64,000 nt of DNA from Zhongshania aliphaticivorans (lineage in GTDB: Bacteria; Pseudomonadota; Gammaproteobacteria; Pseudomonadales; Spongiibacteraceae). How positions within the stretch are numbered: the first letter of the stretch is position 1; every line of letters begins with the position of its first letter. Of the stretch, positions 8,654 through 17,065 are shown one piece after another. The stretch spans positions 1 through 64,000 of the forward strand of contig NZ_CACSIK010000004.1 of NCBI RefSeq assembly GCF_902705875.1. The letters are read 5' to 3'. The translations under genes were made by a program, and so were the position numbers. The notes beneath the pieces were generated by a model. The model had not been told where the DNA came from and ran no database searches. It saw only the letters and a program-made list of their open reading frames with translations.

Positions 8654-9667
8654 ATGACAAATAATACTAATACTGTAAAACGCTACCCAATGCCGATGCC
8701 GTTTGGCTGGTTTGCCGTGTCATATTCTGATGAATTGGCGCCAAGCCAATCCCGGGCAGTGCATTATTTTGGTCAGGAGCTAGTCCTGTTTCGTACAGAA
8801 GCTGGTAAAGCGGTATTAATGGAGGCGTACTGTCCACATCTAGGCGCGCATTTGGGCCACGGTATTCATGAGCAAGCGGGTTCGGGTGGTGGCCGTATTG
8901 AAGGCAATAATATTGTTTGCCCCTTTCATTCATGGAAATTTAGCCCTGAGGGCGAGTGTGTAGAAGTCCCTTACGCTAAGAATATGCCGCCGAAAGTAGC
9001 GGGTAAAAAATGCCTTAAGAGCTTTCCTATTCGTGAGACCAATCAAGTCATTTGGGCTTGGTACCATCCCGATGGTGTGGCGCCTTTATGGGAAGTGATT
9101 AGCCATGACGAGGCGAATAGTGATGATTGGTCGCCGCAAGACCGCTATGAGTGGATTATTCATACCCACCCCCAAGAGATGGCAGAAAATGCCGCTGATC
9201 CTGCGCATTTTAAGTATGTGCATGGCACTGCTTCTTTCCCTGAATGGGAAACCACCTATGATGGCTATTTTGTACGCGGCTTACAGGTGGCCAATATGCC
9301 AACGCCAAGAGGCGAGGTAAAAGGCAGCATACGCACTGGGAGTGCTGGGCCGGGACAGGGATTTACTAAGTTTGAAGGTATTGCCGATACTTTCTTGCTA
9401 GGGCTAACAACGCCGATTGATGAACATAAGGTACAAGTTCGTTTTGCGTTTATTCAACCCAAAATTAATGGCGAAGTGAAACAGGGTGGGGTTAATGCCG
9501 CTATCATTGCCAATATTGTTGGCCAGTTAGAAGAAGATAAGCCTATTTGGGAAAATAAAATTTATCGGCCCCTGCCGATTCTTTGCGATGGCGATGGACC
9601 TATTGCTAAGTTTCGTAAATGGTATAGCCAATTTTATGCCGAAGGTTTTGATCCCCGCGCTTTATAG
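8654..9667 (+). CDS. Rieske oxygenase, KshA / cholesterol-desaturase-like
   Basis: A 337-aa ring-hydroxylating-type oxygenase. The Rieske [2Fe-2S] ligands are C60-x-H62 (CPHLGAH) and C89-xx-H92 (CPFHSW). The mononuclear iron site is N179-xx-D182-xx-H185-xxxx-H190 (ENAADPAHFKYVH). The spacing and motif style place it with 3-ketosteroid 9-alpha-hydroxylase oxygenase (KshA) and the DAF-36/Neverland sterol 7-desaturases rather than aromatic dioxygenase alpha subunits. These enzymes need a separate reductase, and none is encoded in the window. A steroid-like substrate is therefore inference. The start ATG has GAGGATAAGG upstream. Confidence 0.82.
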   Translation: MTNNTNTVKRYPMPMPFGWFAVSYSDELAPSQSRAVHYFGQELVLFRTEAGKAVLMEAYCPHLGAHLGHGIHEQAGSGGGRIEGNNIVCPFHSWKFSPEGECVEVPYAKNMPPKVAGKKCLKSFPIRETNQVIWAWYHPDGVAPLWEVISHDEANSDDWSPQDRYEWIIHTHPQEMAENAADPAHFKYVHGTASFPEWETTYDGYFVRGLQVANMPTPRGEVKGSIRTGSAGPGQGFTKFEGIADTFLLGLTTPIDEHKVQVRFAFIQPKINGEVKQGGVNAAIIANIVGQLEEDKPIWENKIYRPLPILCDGDGPIAKFRKWYSQFYAEGFDPRAL

Positions 9668-9779
9668 TCCTTATCGATAATAATTTTTAGGATTCTTTTG
9701 TCTCTTATAATCTGCTTGGGCTGTGTTCAAGCGGATTTTCTGTATACTTTGGCACTCTACAAATTTGTTGGATAGTGCC

Positions 9780-10118
9780 ATGCGTTTTCTTATACCAAGT
9801 GTTTTCCTTTTTACACTATGCGCACCCTTGGCTCATGCCGCTTGTGTTTTACCAACACCTCCTAAAAATTTCCCCGACGGAATAACGGCAGACAACGAAA
9901 CCATGGAGTTTGCTAAGCGTCGCGTGGAGCGCTATTTCGACAGCAGCCGACGTTTCCTTAAATGCCTAGATACTATGGATAAAACGGCAGTTGGCACCGG
10001 GCGAGATAATGAAGAGCGTCGCCGTCGCCGAATTGATGACTACAACACCAGTATGCAAAATGTGGCGTCAGTGATGAGTGAGTACACAGAAAGTGTACGG
10101 CAGTTTAACAACCGATAA
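9780..10118 (+). CDS. Small secreted protein, function unknown
   Basis: A 112-aa protein with a signal peptide (MRFLIPSVFLFTLCAPLAHA, cleavage after AHA). The ATG at 9780 was chosen because it places the signal peptide at the N-terminus; an upstream extension to 9723 adds an unconvincing leader. The mature part is charged and helical, with two cysteines and an arginine cluster (EERRRRRIDDY). It has no recognised domain. Its last 14 bases overlap the 3' end of murI, which is convergent. Confidence 0.65.
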   Translation: MRFLIPSVFLFTLCAPLAHAACVLPTPPKNFPDGITADNETMEFAKRRVERYFDSSRRFLKCLDTMDKTAVGTGRDNEERRRRRIDDYNTSMQNVASVMSEYTESVRQFNNR

Positions 10119-10917
10119 GCTGAAGCCCTAAGGCATTTAATTGTTCATATAAGATTGCTGTAGGGCGTTTGTCACCAAGAACTAATACCCTCTGAACACC
10201 AGCGTTGATGTTACTCCCCAATGGCAGGTTTCCTTCCTTAATGACGTGTGCGACACGTCGTGCTATGGCTTCGCCAGAATCTATCCAGCTTATGTTTGGC
10301 ATTAACGACGCCAACGGTTTTTGTATTAAAGGAAAGTGGGTGCAGGCTAGTACTACCGTGTCCATGTCATTAGCGCGGGGGTGATTGTAGAGTGCGGTTT
10401 TTACGTTATCTAAGACCTCAGCGATTGGCTCCTTATGCCAAAAATGGGACTCAATGGCGGGAGCAAGAACACGGCTACCCACGGGAATAACACAGCAGTG
10501 CGAGGCAAAATCTTCGATTAGCTGGGCGGTATAAGCGCGCGCGACAGTGCCCGGAGTAGCTAAAAGGCCAATGACCCCGCTGCGACTTTGCTGAGCTGCC
10601 GGCTTTATGGCGGGAACCACACCGATAACCGGTATGTCGACCATACGGCGAAGAGCGGGTAATACGGTGGTGCTCGCTGAGTTACAGGCGATAACGATAA
10701 TGTCGCTGGGGTACTGTTGGAGTACTGCAGATACCGAATGGCAGATATGCGTCACTAGCGCTTCTTCCTGCCATTCACCATAGGGAAAACCACCGTGGTC
10801 CATGGTGTAAAGCAGATTCGCTTGCGGAATGAGTTGATGAATCGCAGCGCCGATACTCAAAGAGCCGACGCCGGAATCAAAAATAAGCACGCGTGGCGCG
10901 TGCGTTTCTGGGATCAC
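10105..10917 (-). CDS. murI: Glutamate racemase MurI
   Basis: Interconverts L- and D-glutamate for peptidoglycan. The two catalytic cysteines are C78 in ACNSAST and C192 in ACTHFPL; FDSGVGSLS at residues 13-21 and VPAIKPA near 101 are family signatures. At 270 aa it is full length. The start codon overlaps the stop of the peroxiredoxin gene (ATGA, four bases), so the two are translationally coupled. Its 3' end overlaps a convergent small gene by 14 bases. Confidence 0.95.
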   Translation of the reverse strand: MIPETHAPRVLIFDSGVGSLSIGAAIHQLIPQANLLYTMDHGGFPYGEWQEEALVTHICHSVSAVLQQYPSDIIVIACNSASTTVLPALRRMVDIPVIGVVPAIKPAAQQSRSGVIGLLATPGTVARAYTAQLIEDFASHCCVIPVGSRVLAPAIESHFWHKEPIAEVLDNVKTALYNHPRANDMDTVVLACTHFPLIQKPLASLMPNISWIDSGEAIARRVAHVIKEGNLPLGSNINAGVQRVLVLGDKRPTAILYEQLNALGLQLIGC

Positions 10918-11393
10918 AGCAGAGCGAGGATATTTTCTGCTGAGCTAACGTCAACTGCGCCGGTAGGCTCAAGTGCAAGTTGGCTAACAACGCCATTGTC
11001 TACGATCATTGCATAGCGTCTTGAACGCAAACCCATGCCAAACCCAGAGCCATCCATCACCAAATCTAAGGCTTTAGTCAATTCACAATTGCCATCCGCC
11101 AGCATGAGTAGTTCTTCAGCGTTTTGGCTTTTCCCCCAAGCACCCATTACAAAGGCATCGTTAACAGAAAGACAGGCAATAGTGTCTACGCCTTTTGCTT
11201 TAATTTTGTCGGCATTCACAACATAGCCAGGTAAGTGGGTAAGAGTACAGCCTGGGGTGAATGCGCCAGGAACTGCAAATAAAACCACTTTTTTACCCGC
11301 AAAAATGTCGTCAGTAGTGATGTCTTGGGGGCCTTTTTCACCCATTACTTTTAGAGTAACAGAAGGGATCTTATCGCCGGCTTGTATGCTCAT
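10914..11393 (-). CDS. Peroxiredoxin of the Prx5 type
   Basis: A 159-aa thiol peroxidase that reduces peroxides. The peroxidatic cysteine C49 lies in PGAFTPGCT, the family PxxxTxxC motif, and the downstream GMGLRSRRYAMIVDNG is typical of the Prx5 (AhpC/TSA-redoxin) group. No glutaredoxin domain is fused, so an external thiol donor is needed. The gene is upstream of murI with a four-base overlap. The region before it is shared with the divergent cobS gene. Confidence 0.9.
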   Translation of the reverse strand: MSIQAGDKIPSVTLKVMGEKGPQDITTDDIFAGKKVVLFAVPGAFTPGCTLTHLPGYVVNADKIKAKGVDTIACLSVNDAFVMGAWGKSQNAEELLMLADGNCELTKALDLVMDGSGFGMGLRSRRYAMIVDNGVVSQLALEPTGAVDVSSAENILALL

Positions 11394-11630
11394 AGTGAGA
11401 ACCTTTTATGTTTAGCAAATTTAGAAAGTAGTTGAAGCAGTAAGGTGAAACCTAATGATCGTCATTTTTTTACTGTGAACGCATCATAGTCTAGCAGAGC
11501 AAATCGGCTCAGGTAATGACTTAATGTATTGGACTACGTTTGCGCAGTTTATTAGAGGACTTAGCGTACAATAGTTCCTAGTGAATGAATCCTAGTAAAC
11601 AGATAAAGATATTGGCAGATTTGGGGCAGG

Positions 11631-12398
11631 GTGGTGATTACGGGTCATAAAATACAAAGAGAGTGGCAGATATTTTTACTTGCGTTAGGGTTTTTAACGC
11701 GTATTCCGGTGCCGGCTGACCCATGCTACAGCGATGAAAAGCTTAACGGGGCATCACGATATTTTCCGCTTGTGGGCCTATTGGTGGCTGGCGTAGCTTC
11801 CGTCGTGTTTATTGTGGCGCAAGCGTGCTTTGGTAATACCATTATTGCCGTTTTACTGTCGATGGCAGCGTCAATCCTCCTGACAGGCGCTTTTCACGAA
11901 GATGGCTTTGCCGATAGCTGTGATGGCTTTGGTGGCGGTTGGCAGCCAGAAGATGTGCTGCGAATTATGAAAGATTCCCGTATTGGCACCTATGGTGCTG
12001 CGGGTTTAATAATGATGTTGGCTTTAAAAACATCGGCGCTGTACGCGGCATCGTCAACAACAGCGCTGGTGAGCGCGTTATTGTGGGGGCACATTGTTAG
12101 CCGTTGGTTGTCAGTCTCGTATCTAGTGGATTTGAATTACGTCAGTGGCGAGGGAAAATCGAAGCCACTGGCAACGGCCATGCCATTATCCCACTGTTTA
12201 TTAGCAGGTTTGCCCTTAATTCCGGTACTTCTATTTTGTGAATTGCCGGCGCTGATCCCGCTGCTGATTGCACTGCTTACCTTTCGTATTGGATTCGCTT
12301 TTTATCTTCGTCGCCGTATCGGTGGCTATACCGGTGACGCTCTGGGTATGGCTCAGCAAGTAACTGAAATCATTATATATTTATCATTTCTTATGTGA
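11631..12398 (+). CDS. cobS: Adenosylcobinamide-GDP ribazoletransferase CobS
   Basis: A 255-aa integral membrane enzyme that joins adenosylcobinamide-GDP and alpha-ribazole in the last stage of cobalamin assembly. The N-terminal FLTRIPVP, GAFHEDGFADSCDGFGGG (acidic metal-binding motif near residues 85-102) and DSRIGTYGA are the family marks; several membrane helices follow. The start is ambiguous between GTG 11631 and GTG 11634, both after GGGGCAGG. No other cobalamin gene is in the window, and no cobalamin riboswitch box is visible upstream. Confidence 0.92.
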   Translation: MVITGHKIQREWQIFLLALGFLTRIPVPADPCYSDEKLNGASRYFPLVGLLVAGVASVVFIVAQACFGNTIIAVLLSMAASILLTGAFHEDGFADSCDGFGGGWQPEDVLRIMKDSRIGTYGAAGLIMMLALKTSALYAASSTTALVSALLWGHIVSRWLSVSYLVDLNYVSGEGKSKPLATAMPLSHCLLAGLPLIPVLLFCELPALIPLLIALLTFRIGFAFYLRRRIGGYTGDALGMAQQVTEIIIYLSFLM

Positions 12399-12525
12399 GT
12401 GCAGTGCTGTTAAGTGTGAATACTGCACTACTTTTCCTAATAAATTATTGGCACTCCCGCGCTGAATACTGGTCACAGAACCACAAGGATATAAAGCCTG
12501 CTCAACAGGAATGGGAGAGACGAAG

Positions 12526-13083
12526 ATGAAAACCAGCTTATTAATTGGCGGTGTACTTGGTGCCGTGGCAGTGACTGCTGTAGGCAGCTATGCGGGTTAC
12601 AACAGCTATATTGACAGCAGTAAACCAAAATTTGCCGAAGTTGTGTCTTCTACACCAGTAACTGAAACGCATTTTACTAATCGCGAAGAATGTTACGACG
12701 AAGTCGTACAGCATCAGGCCGAGGTGAAAGATCAGAATAAACTGACGGGTACCTTAATTGGCGCAGTGATTGGCGGCGTGATTGGTAAACAAGTTGGCGG
12801 TGGTAATGGTAAGAAGTTAGCAACGGTGGCGGGGGCAGCGGCAGGCGGTTATGCCGGCAATAAAGTGCAAGGCAATATGCAGCAAAACGACGTCTATACC
12901 ACCACCGAACGTCGCTGCAATACAGTTCAAGACCCTCAGCAAAAAGTGATTGGCTACAGCGTAACGTACATCTTAGACGGGGAGACGAGTACCGTTGTTA
13001 TGGATCACGAGCCCGGTGCAACAATACCGGTTCAAGACGATGGGCAGTTAGTATTAAACAAGCCGCAGACCCAAGAAATATAG
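12526..13083 (+). CDS. Glycine-zipper 2TM domain protein
   Basis: A 185-aa envelope protein. An N-terminal hydrophobic segment (about residues 4-22) acts as anchor or signal. In the middle, LIGAVIGGVIGKQVGGG and the following AGAAAGGYAGNKV form the paired glycine-zipper helices of the 2TM family, found in outer-membrane-associated proteins such as SlyB. Cysteines occur in EECYDE and RRCNTV on either side of the zipper. The ATG at 12526 was preferred to the one at 12511 because GGAGA lies at a proper distance. The precise role is unknown. Confidence 0.8.
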   Translation: MKTSLLIGGVLGAVAVTAVGSYAGYNSYIDSSKPKFAEVVSSTPVTETHFTNREECYDEVVQHQAEVKDQNKLTGTLIGAVIGGVIGKQVGGGNGKKLATVAGAAAGGYAGNKVQGNMQQNDVYTTTERRCNTVQDPQQKVIGYSVTYILDGETSTVVMDHEPGATIPVQDDGQLVLNKPQTQEI

Positions 13084-13168
13084 CTGTAGCCAGTGTGAAG
13101 TTGGCGGTGAGTTAAGCGCTGCACTGGGTCAAGCAGGATCAATGAATGACGATAAAGAGAGTAATTTT

Positions 13169-13570
13169 ATGGTTAAGGCAATAAGTAAACGAAGAAGCAC
13201 TGCTATTGTAATGAGCGGTTTTATGATGTGGGCTGGCGTGGCTGCGTCCACGGTGTCTGCTGGGGTCATAGGCACTGATCAAATGGTAGCGGAATACAGC
13301 CTTGATGAGAGCCGCGCAGAAATGAAGGCTGCGCTTTCTCAAGACAATGTGCGCGAGCGTTTAGTTGAGCTGGGTGTGTCCCCCGCTGATGTAGATGCGC
13401 GAATTGACGCGCTGACACCCGCAGAGCTTGCCATGTTACAAGATCAGCTAGATCAATTACCGGCCGGTGCCGGTGCGGTGGGTTTGCTAGCTTTTGTGGT
13501 GTTGGTATTTTTTATTACTGATGTCTTGGGAATAACTGACGTATTCCCGTTTGTGAATGCGGCTAGCTAG
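13169..13570 (+). CDS. PA2779-family protein (DUF6627)
   Basis: A 133-aa protein with a signal peptide (KAISKRRSTAIVMSGF..., cleavage near VSA) and a C-terminal hydrophobic helix from about residue 106. The middle, with LVELGVSPADVDARIDAL and TPAELAMLQDQLDQLPAGAGAVG, matches the PA2779 family, usually encoded beside a PA2778-type cysteine peptidase, as here. The ATG at 13169 (AGAGAG seven bases upstream) is preferred; an ATG at 13142 is possible. The last 14 bases overlap the peptidase gene. The function is unknown. Confidence 0.78.
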   Translation: MVKAISKRRSTAIVMSGFMMWAGVAASTVSAGVIGTDQMVAEYSLDESRAEMKAALSQDNVRERLVELGVSPADVDARIDALTPAELAMLQDQLDQLPAGAGAVGLLAFVVLVFFITDVLGITDVFPFVNAAS

Positions 13571-14510
13571 TGTTCTTATCACATGCCTGTTACTACAGGC
13601 ATGTGCTTCTGTTGTTGTCTCAGGGCGTGATTCCTTACCTGCCAAGCAACTGTTAACCGTTCCTTTTGTGTCACAACAGGACTTTTATTGTGGTCCTGCC
13701 GCTTTGGAAGAGATTGCGCGTTTTCATGGCTTAAGCGTTGACCAGCAATCCATCGCCAAACAAGTTTTTATTCCAGGTAAAAAAGGCTCCTTAGCCATTG
13801 AAATGCAGGCCGCGGCACGTCAATTAGGTTTGCTCCCTTACCCCTTAGACAAGAATTTGTCATCCATCATCAGTGAGGTGGCCGCTGATAACCCGGTGTT
13901 GGTTTTTCAAAACCTAGGCTTTGCGTGGTGGCCGCAATGGCACTACGCCGTGGTTGTTGGTTATGACCTTTATACAGACGAATTGATTTTGCATTCTGGT
14001 AGCCACAAAAATTATCGCTTGTCCTTTGCCACGTTTACCAAAACATGGGCACGTGCCAATAATTGGGCCCGAGTGCTGACAGATAGTAGTTACCTTCCAG
14101 AGACCGCCAAGCCAGCTAGCTATATCTCTACGGCCTATGACTTTGAGCAAGCGGGTGATGTTGAGCTTGCCATGTCGTTCTACAATCTTGCTGCAGAAGA
14201 ATGGCCGGCTTCAAAACCCGTGCTAACGGCGCAGGCAAATGTTGCTCTTAATCAAGGAGACATTAGCCGAGCGATAAGTTTATTTGCCCAGCTTGTGCAG
14301 ATGGATGGAGACGACCCCGCGCTGTGGAATAATTATGCCTTTGCACTACTGGCAAAAGGCTGCGCGAATGAAGCGATTACTGCGATCAACACCGCAATAA
14401 GTTTAGCGGCTGATCCAGTGTTATATCAAAATAGCCGCGATGAAATAGCGTCTAGCGCAGACACCTCACAGTCATGTCCTGGGATATTCATGCCCAGTAG
14501 CGATATATAA
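13557..14510 (+). CDS. PA2778-family cysteine peptidase lipoprotein (C39-like) with TPR tail
   Basis: A 317-aa lipoprotein with the lipobox LQAC (Cys16). An N-terminal C39-like papain-fold domain has the catalytic Cys in QQDFYCGPAAL near residue 45 and the catalytic His in WHYAVVVGYD near 131. The C-terminal half is helical with TPR-like repeats (YDFEQAGDVELAMSFYNLA, ANVALNQGDISRAISLF and LWNNYAFALLAKG). C39 enzymes typically cut leader peptides after small residues, but the substrate here is unknown. The overlap with the PA2779 gene argues that the two proteins work together. Confidence 0.82.
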   Translation: MRLASVLITCLLLQACASVVVSGRDSLPAKQLLTVPFVSQQDFYCGPAALEEIARFHGLSVDQQSIAKQVFIPGKKGSLAIEMQAAARQLGLLPYPLDKNLSSIISEVAADNPVLVFQNLGFAWWPQWHYAVVVGYDLYTDELILHSGSHKNYRLSFATFTKTWARANNWARVLTDSSYLPETAKPASYISTAYDFEQAGDVELAMSFYNLAAEEWPASKPVLTAQANVALNQGDISRAISLFAQLVQMDGDDPALWNNYAFALLAKGCANEAITAINTAISLAADPVLYQNSRDEIASSADTSQSCPGIFMPSSDI

Positions 14511-14740
14511 GCCTTTATTTTTGTCCGTTAGTTAACACCTGATATTAGTTTGCGCTCGTCGTAAGGCATTGATATTTATGGTCAACAGCTTATGATCAAG
14601 ACAAACGATGTGGAATAAACCATGGCTGTTAGTGCTCACTAAATAGGGCTTTAATGGGCCCGTTTGCGCAACCTTGGCAAGCCACTTTTCGTTTCGTTAA
14701 GACCATCGGTGCGCACATGTTATGAGTTTTGGAGTGAGGT

Positions 14741-15169
14741 ATGAAAACGCATCAAGCAAGATGTGCCTGCGGTGAGGTTCGATACGAATTTTGCGGCCAG
14801 CCATATACCGTTTATGCCTGCCACTGTACTCGCTGCCAACAACGCACAGGATCAGCTTTTGGCCTCACAATGATTGTGCCGGCGAATGCTATTACCTTTG
14901 TCGGCAAGGGTTTAGCTGAGGATATGTCGAATCAGTCTGGTCCACTGCTTTACTGCGATACATGTAGAAGTTTAATGGCGTATAAATCTGCACCAGATAC
15001 CTACTGCGTGTTTCCAGGAGCGTTTGACGACAAAACGTGGTTTAAGCCGGTAGCCAATATTTGGGTCCGCAGCGCTCAGCCTTGGGTGACCATTGACCAG
15101 CGTTTAAAGTGTTATGAAGAAAACCCAAATTACGCTGAGCTTTATAAACTCTATAAGGGCGCCTCATAA
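14741..15169 (+). CDS. GFA-family (glutathione-dependent formaldehyde-activating-like) zinc protein
   Basis: A 142-aa single-domain protein of the GFA/CENP-V fold. The zinc ligands are visible: C8 and C10 (CACG), C27-x-C29-xx-C32 (CHCTRC) and C72-xx-C75 (CDTC). Proteins of this fold bind zinc; only a few have shown glutathione-formaldehyde chemistry, so the enzyme name is a family label. It stands alone between two long intergenic regions and immediately precedes the AT-rich islet. Confidence 0.88.
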   Translation: MKTHQARCACGEVRYEFCGQPYTVYACHCTRCQQRTGSAFGLTMIVPANAITFVGKGLAEDMSNQSGPLLYCDTCRSLMAYKSAPDTYCVFPGAFDDKTWFKPVANIWVRSAQPWVTIDQRLKCYEENPNYAELYKLYKGAS

Positions 15170-15617
15170 CAAGGCGGCCTGTTGTTTCGGTACACGGTTC
15201 TAGTTTTCCAGAGCAAAGCATTCGAGCGCTATCTCCCTCCTAAGCAGGTATTCAAGTTCGGCTTTTGACGATTGCTGATCACATTACTTGGAGCCGTCAA
15301 TGAGCATAAAAAAATAGTATATTTTTTCTGAGTTAGGAATTATGCTCATACCTCCAAATCGCTACGTTTATTCTATCGGCAGCGTCTTGGAAAATGGATA
15401 TAAAAACAAGACATAAGGATATGAGGCCGTACATATGAGACCCCTCCAGAATTTCAATTACGTGTTTTGTCGAAACGCGCCTTAGCATGAAAGATCAAAA
15501 TTTCTTCATTAAATTAATGCCTTACGTCAGTTTTGGTGAGCTTTCTCGCCGAGTAAAAAACTCGCATGCGTATTCTTGCAATGTTAATCATACAAAATCT
15601 CCGATTTTGGATAGATT
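15170..15617. other. Gene-free leader of the AT-rich islet
   Basis: A 448-base stretch with no plausible gene. It begins with moderate GC and becomes clearly AT-rich after about 15300. It holds a perfect 10-bp inverted repeat (15300-15349) and two short hairpins near 15534-15563 (GGTGAG/CTCGCC and GAGT/ACTC). It probably carries the promoter for the 15618 gene, but no good -35/-10 pair stands out. Confidence 0.5.
15300..15349. repeat. Perfect 10-bp inverted repeat with AT-rich 30-base centre
   Basis: ATGAGCATAA at 15300-15309 is matched by its exact complement TTATGCTCAT at 15340-15349; the centre is mostly A and T. It could be an operator, a cruciform or a remnant of an insertion boundary. 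No protein can be linked to it. Confidence 0.5.
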
Positions 15618-16364
15618 ATGAAGAAAAAGAGAAAGTCCATAACTAAAGGGCTGGGTGGGCCATATATTCATATTGACCGTCAAGTTGACCGCTATTCTCT
15701 ACAAGAAATAGAGTTGTACCTTCAAAAAGAAGCAAGGCTTCTTTTATCTGAAGATTTATCTATTCATGTAAAAGTTGTTGATGGATCTATAAAAGCTTAC
15801 GTTCTTTTTGGGGGCATAACTATTTACAATCTCATGGCTAATTATGGGTCTCTTAGAAGCGGAATCGACCACGTCGTCAAAGATATGCAAACAGTATCCG
15901 AAACGATAATCGAAAGATTTTACGATTATGAAAATGTAAGCCCTGATGAAGTAATCTATAAAGCCCGTCGTCAGGGTGTGCCTGGGAAAATACAACGTTA
16001 CCTGAAAAAGCTCAATAAATTAGATGACTCTACAGTTAATGCAGAACAACGGGTTGATCTTGTCGTCGAATTAGAAGAAGAATTACTTGATATTGTTTAT
16101 TTACTAGAACACGAAGAAGACAGAAATCTAGTTATAGAGGCATCGCCAGAGCTAATTAGTAATAGCTTACCTGATAATTTACCGGTGCCCGCTAGAGGCG
16201 TGCTTGATCTTCGATTTGAAGACGATGACTTCCATCAAGATTATATCTATTATGCGCCAGAAATTGATAGGAAAAATATATCATTACCCCCATCTGTGCC
16301 CATAGCACCACAAACAGGAAGTGCTATCTTAATTTCACCAAGGAGAGACGATGACAATGTTTAA
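15618..16364 (+). CDS. Unrecognised protein, first gene of a possible two-gene defence islet
   Basis: A 248-aa soluble protein without signal or membrane segments. The first 90 residues look like a mixed alpha/beta region. The middle has a conserved-looking block, YGSLRSGIDHVVKDMQ then KARRQGVPGKIQRYLKKL, that resembles accessory-region proteins I cannot name. The C-terminal part is acidic and proline-rich (RFEDDDF, LPPSVPIAPQTG). The codons are markedly AT-rich compared with the neighbours. It lies 45 bases upstream of the HEPN/AbiU2-like gene on the same strand, which suggests one transcript. No function is assigned. Confidence 0.65.
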   Translation: MKKKRKSITKGLGGPYIHIDRQVDRYSLQEIELYLQKEARLLLSEDLSIHVKVVDGSIKAYVLFGGITIYNLMANYGSLRSGIDHVVKDMQTVSETIIERFYDYENVSPDEVIYKARRQGVPGKIQRYLKKLNKLDDSTVNAEQRVDLVVELEEELLDIVYLLEHEEDRNLVIEASPELISNSLPDNLPVPARGVLDLRFEDDDFHQDYIYYAPEIDRKNISLPPSVPIAPQTGSAILISPRRDDDNV

Positions 16365-16409
16365 CAAAGTAAAGCCTTCGAACGACTTTACCGCTACGTG
16401 AAATGAGGC

Positions 16410-16976
16410 ATGGAAGAATTCAATAGATTCGGAATTATTGTTAACGAGCTTCAGAAGGAAGTAGAACTGTACGAAGAGCTGTATGGAAACTCTGATGCCG
16501 TTTCAATACTTAATCAATCAGCAATGCAGGTGTTTTCAATAATCCAGCGCGCAATGTTTTTTGAAATCGTTACTAGGCTAGCTTCTTTGTTTGACCCTGC
16601 TAAAACGGGTAAAGATTCAAATTTATCATTTAAGTATTTACTTGAAAGTGTTGAGGGTAAGTTAGAGCCTAAAACGGAAAGGTTAATAGCTCAAACATTT
16701 GAGTTATATGATACGACGGGAATTAAGAATTATCGTAGTAAAGCTCTAGCACATTTAGATTTAAAGCATTATTTGGGTAAAAAAAATCTAGCCACGAATA
16801 TTTCCTATGAGAGCGTTTCAAATATACTTTCTAACCTTGAAATCCTGATTCGCTCGATACCTGTGGAAGTAGGTCTATTGGCTAAAGATCATGCAATATA
16901 CCGAGATTCAAGATTACCGGAGAAATCCGGTGGTTTGGCGCTGCTGGCAAAGTTGCAGGTAGTGCATAACAATTAA
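16410..16976 (+). CDS. HEPN/AbiU2-like protein, candidate abortive-infection RNase
   Basis: A 188-aa helical protein. FFEIVTRLASLFDPAKTGKDSNLSFKYLLE (pattern near residues 51-80) and YRSKALAHLD (108-117) resemble the HEPN domain of AbiU2-type proteins. R109 and H115 form an RX5H motif, within the RX4-6H pattern of catalytic HEPN RNases. HEPN proteins often cleave RNA in phage defence or toxin-antitoxin systems, although AbiU2 members can be inactive. Codon use is AT-rich. The gene follows the 15618 gene closely and may be its partner. Assignment is by pattern only. Confidence 0.62.
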   Translation: MEEFNRFGIIVNELQKEVELYEELYGNSDAVSILNQSAMQVFSIIQRAMFFEIVTRLASLFDPAKTGKDSNLSFKYLLESVEGKLEPKTERLIAQTFELYDTTGIKNYRSKALAHLDLKHYLGKKNLATNISYESVSNILSNLEILIRSIPVEVGLLAKDHAIYRDSRLPEKSGGLALLAKLQVVHNN

Positions 16977-17065
16977 AGGTATTGGATGTAACAAAGCTGT
17001 GCCCATACTTTAGGCGCTCATAATTAAACCGTATCTATGAATTATCAATAATTAAAAGGAAAAAA

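Noticed and set aside
8424..8657. 77-aa ORF starting at the stop of the repeat protein
   Set aside because: Rich in Ser, Arg, Cys and Leu, with no signal peptide or domain, starts at a stop overlap, and ends inside the Rieske gene start. More likely non-coding.
9723..9779. 19-residue N-terminal extension of the small secreted protein
   Set aside because: The upstream part lacks the features of a signal peptide, while the ATG at 9780 starts one directly.
11394..11630. Possible cobalamin riboswitch upstream of cobS
   Set aside because: The conserved cobalamin box could not be found, and there is no clear pairing structure near the start.
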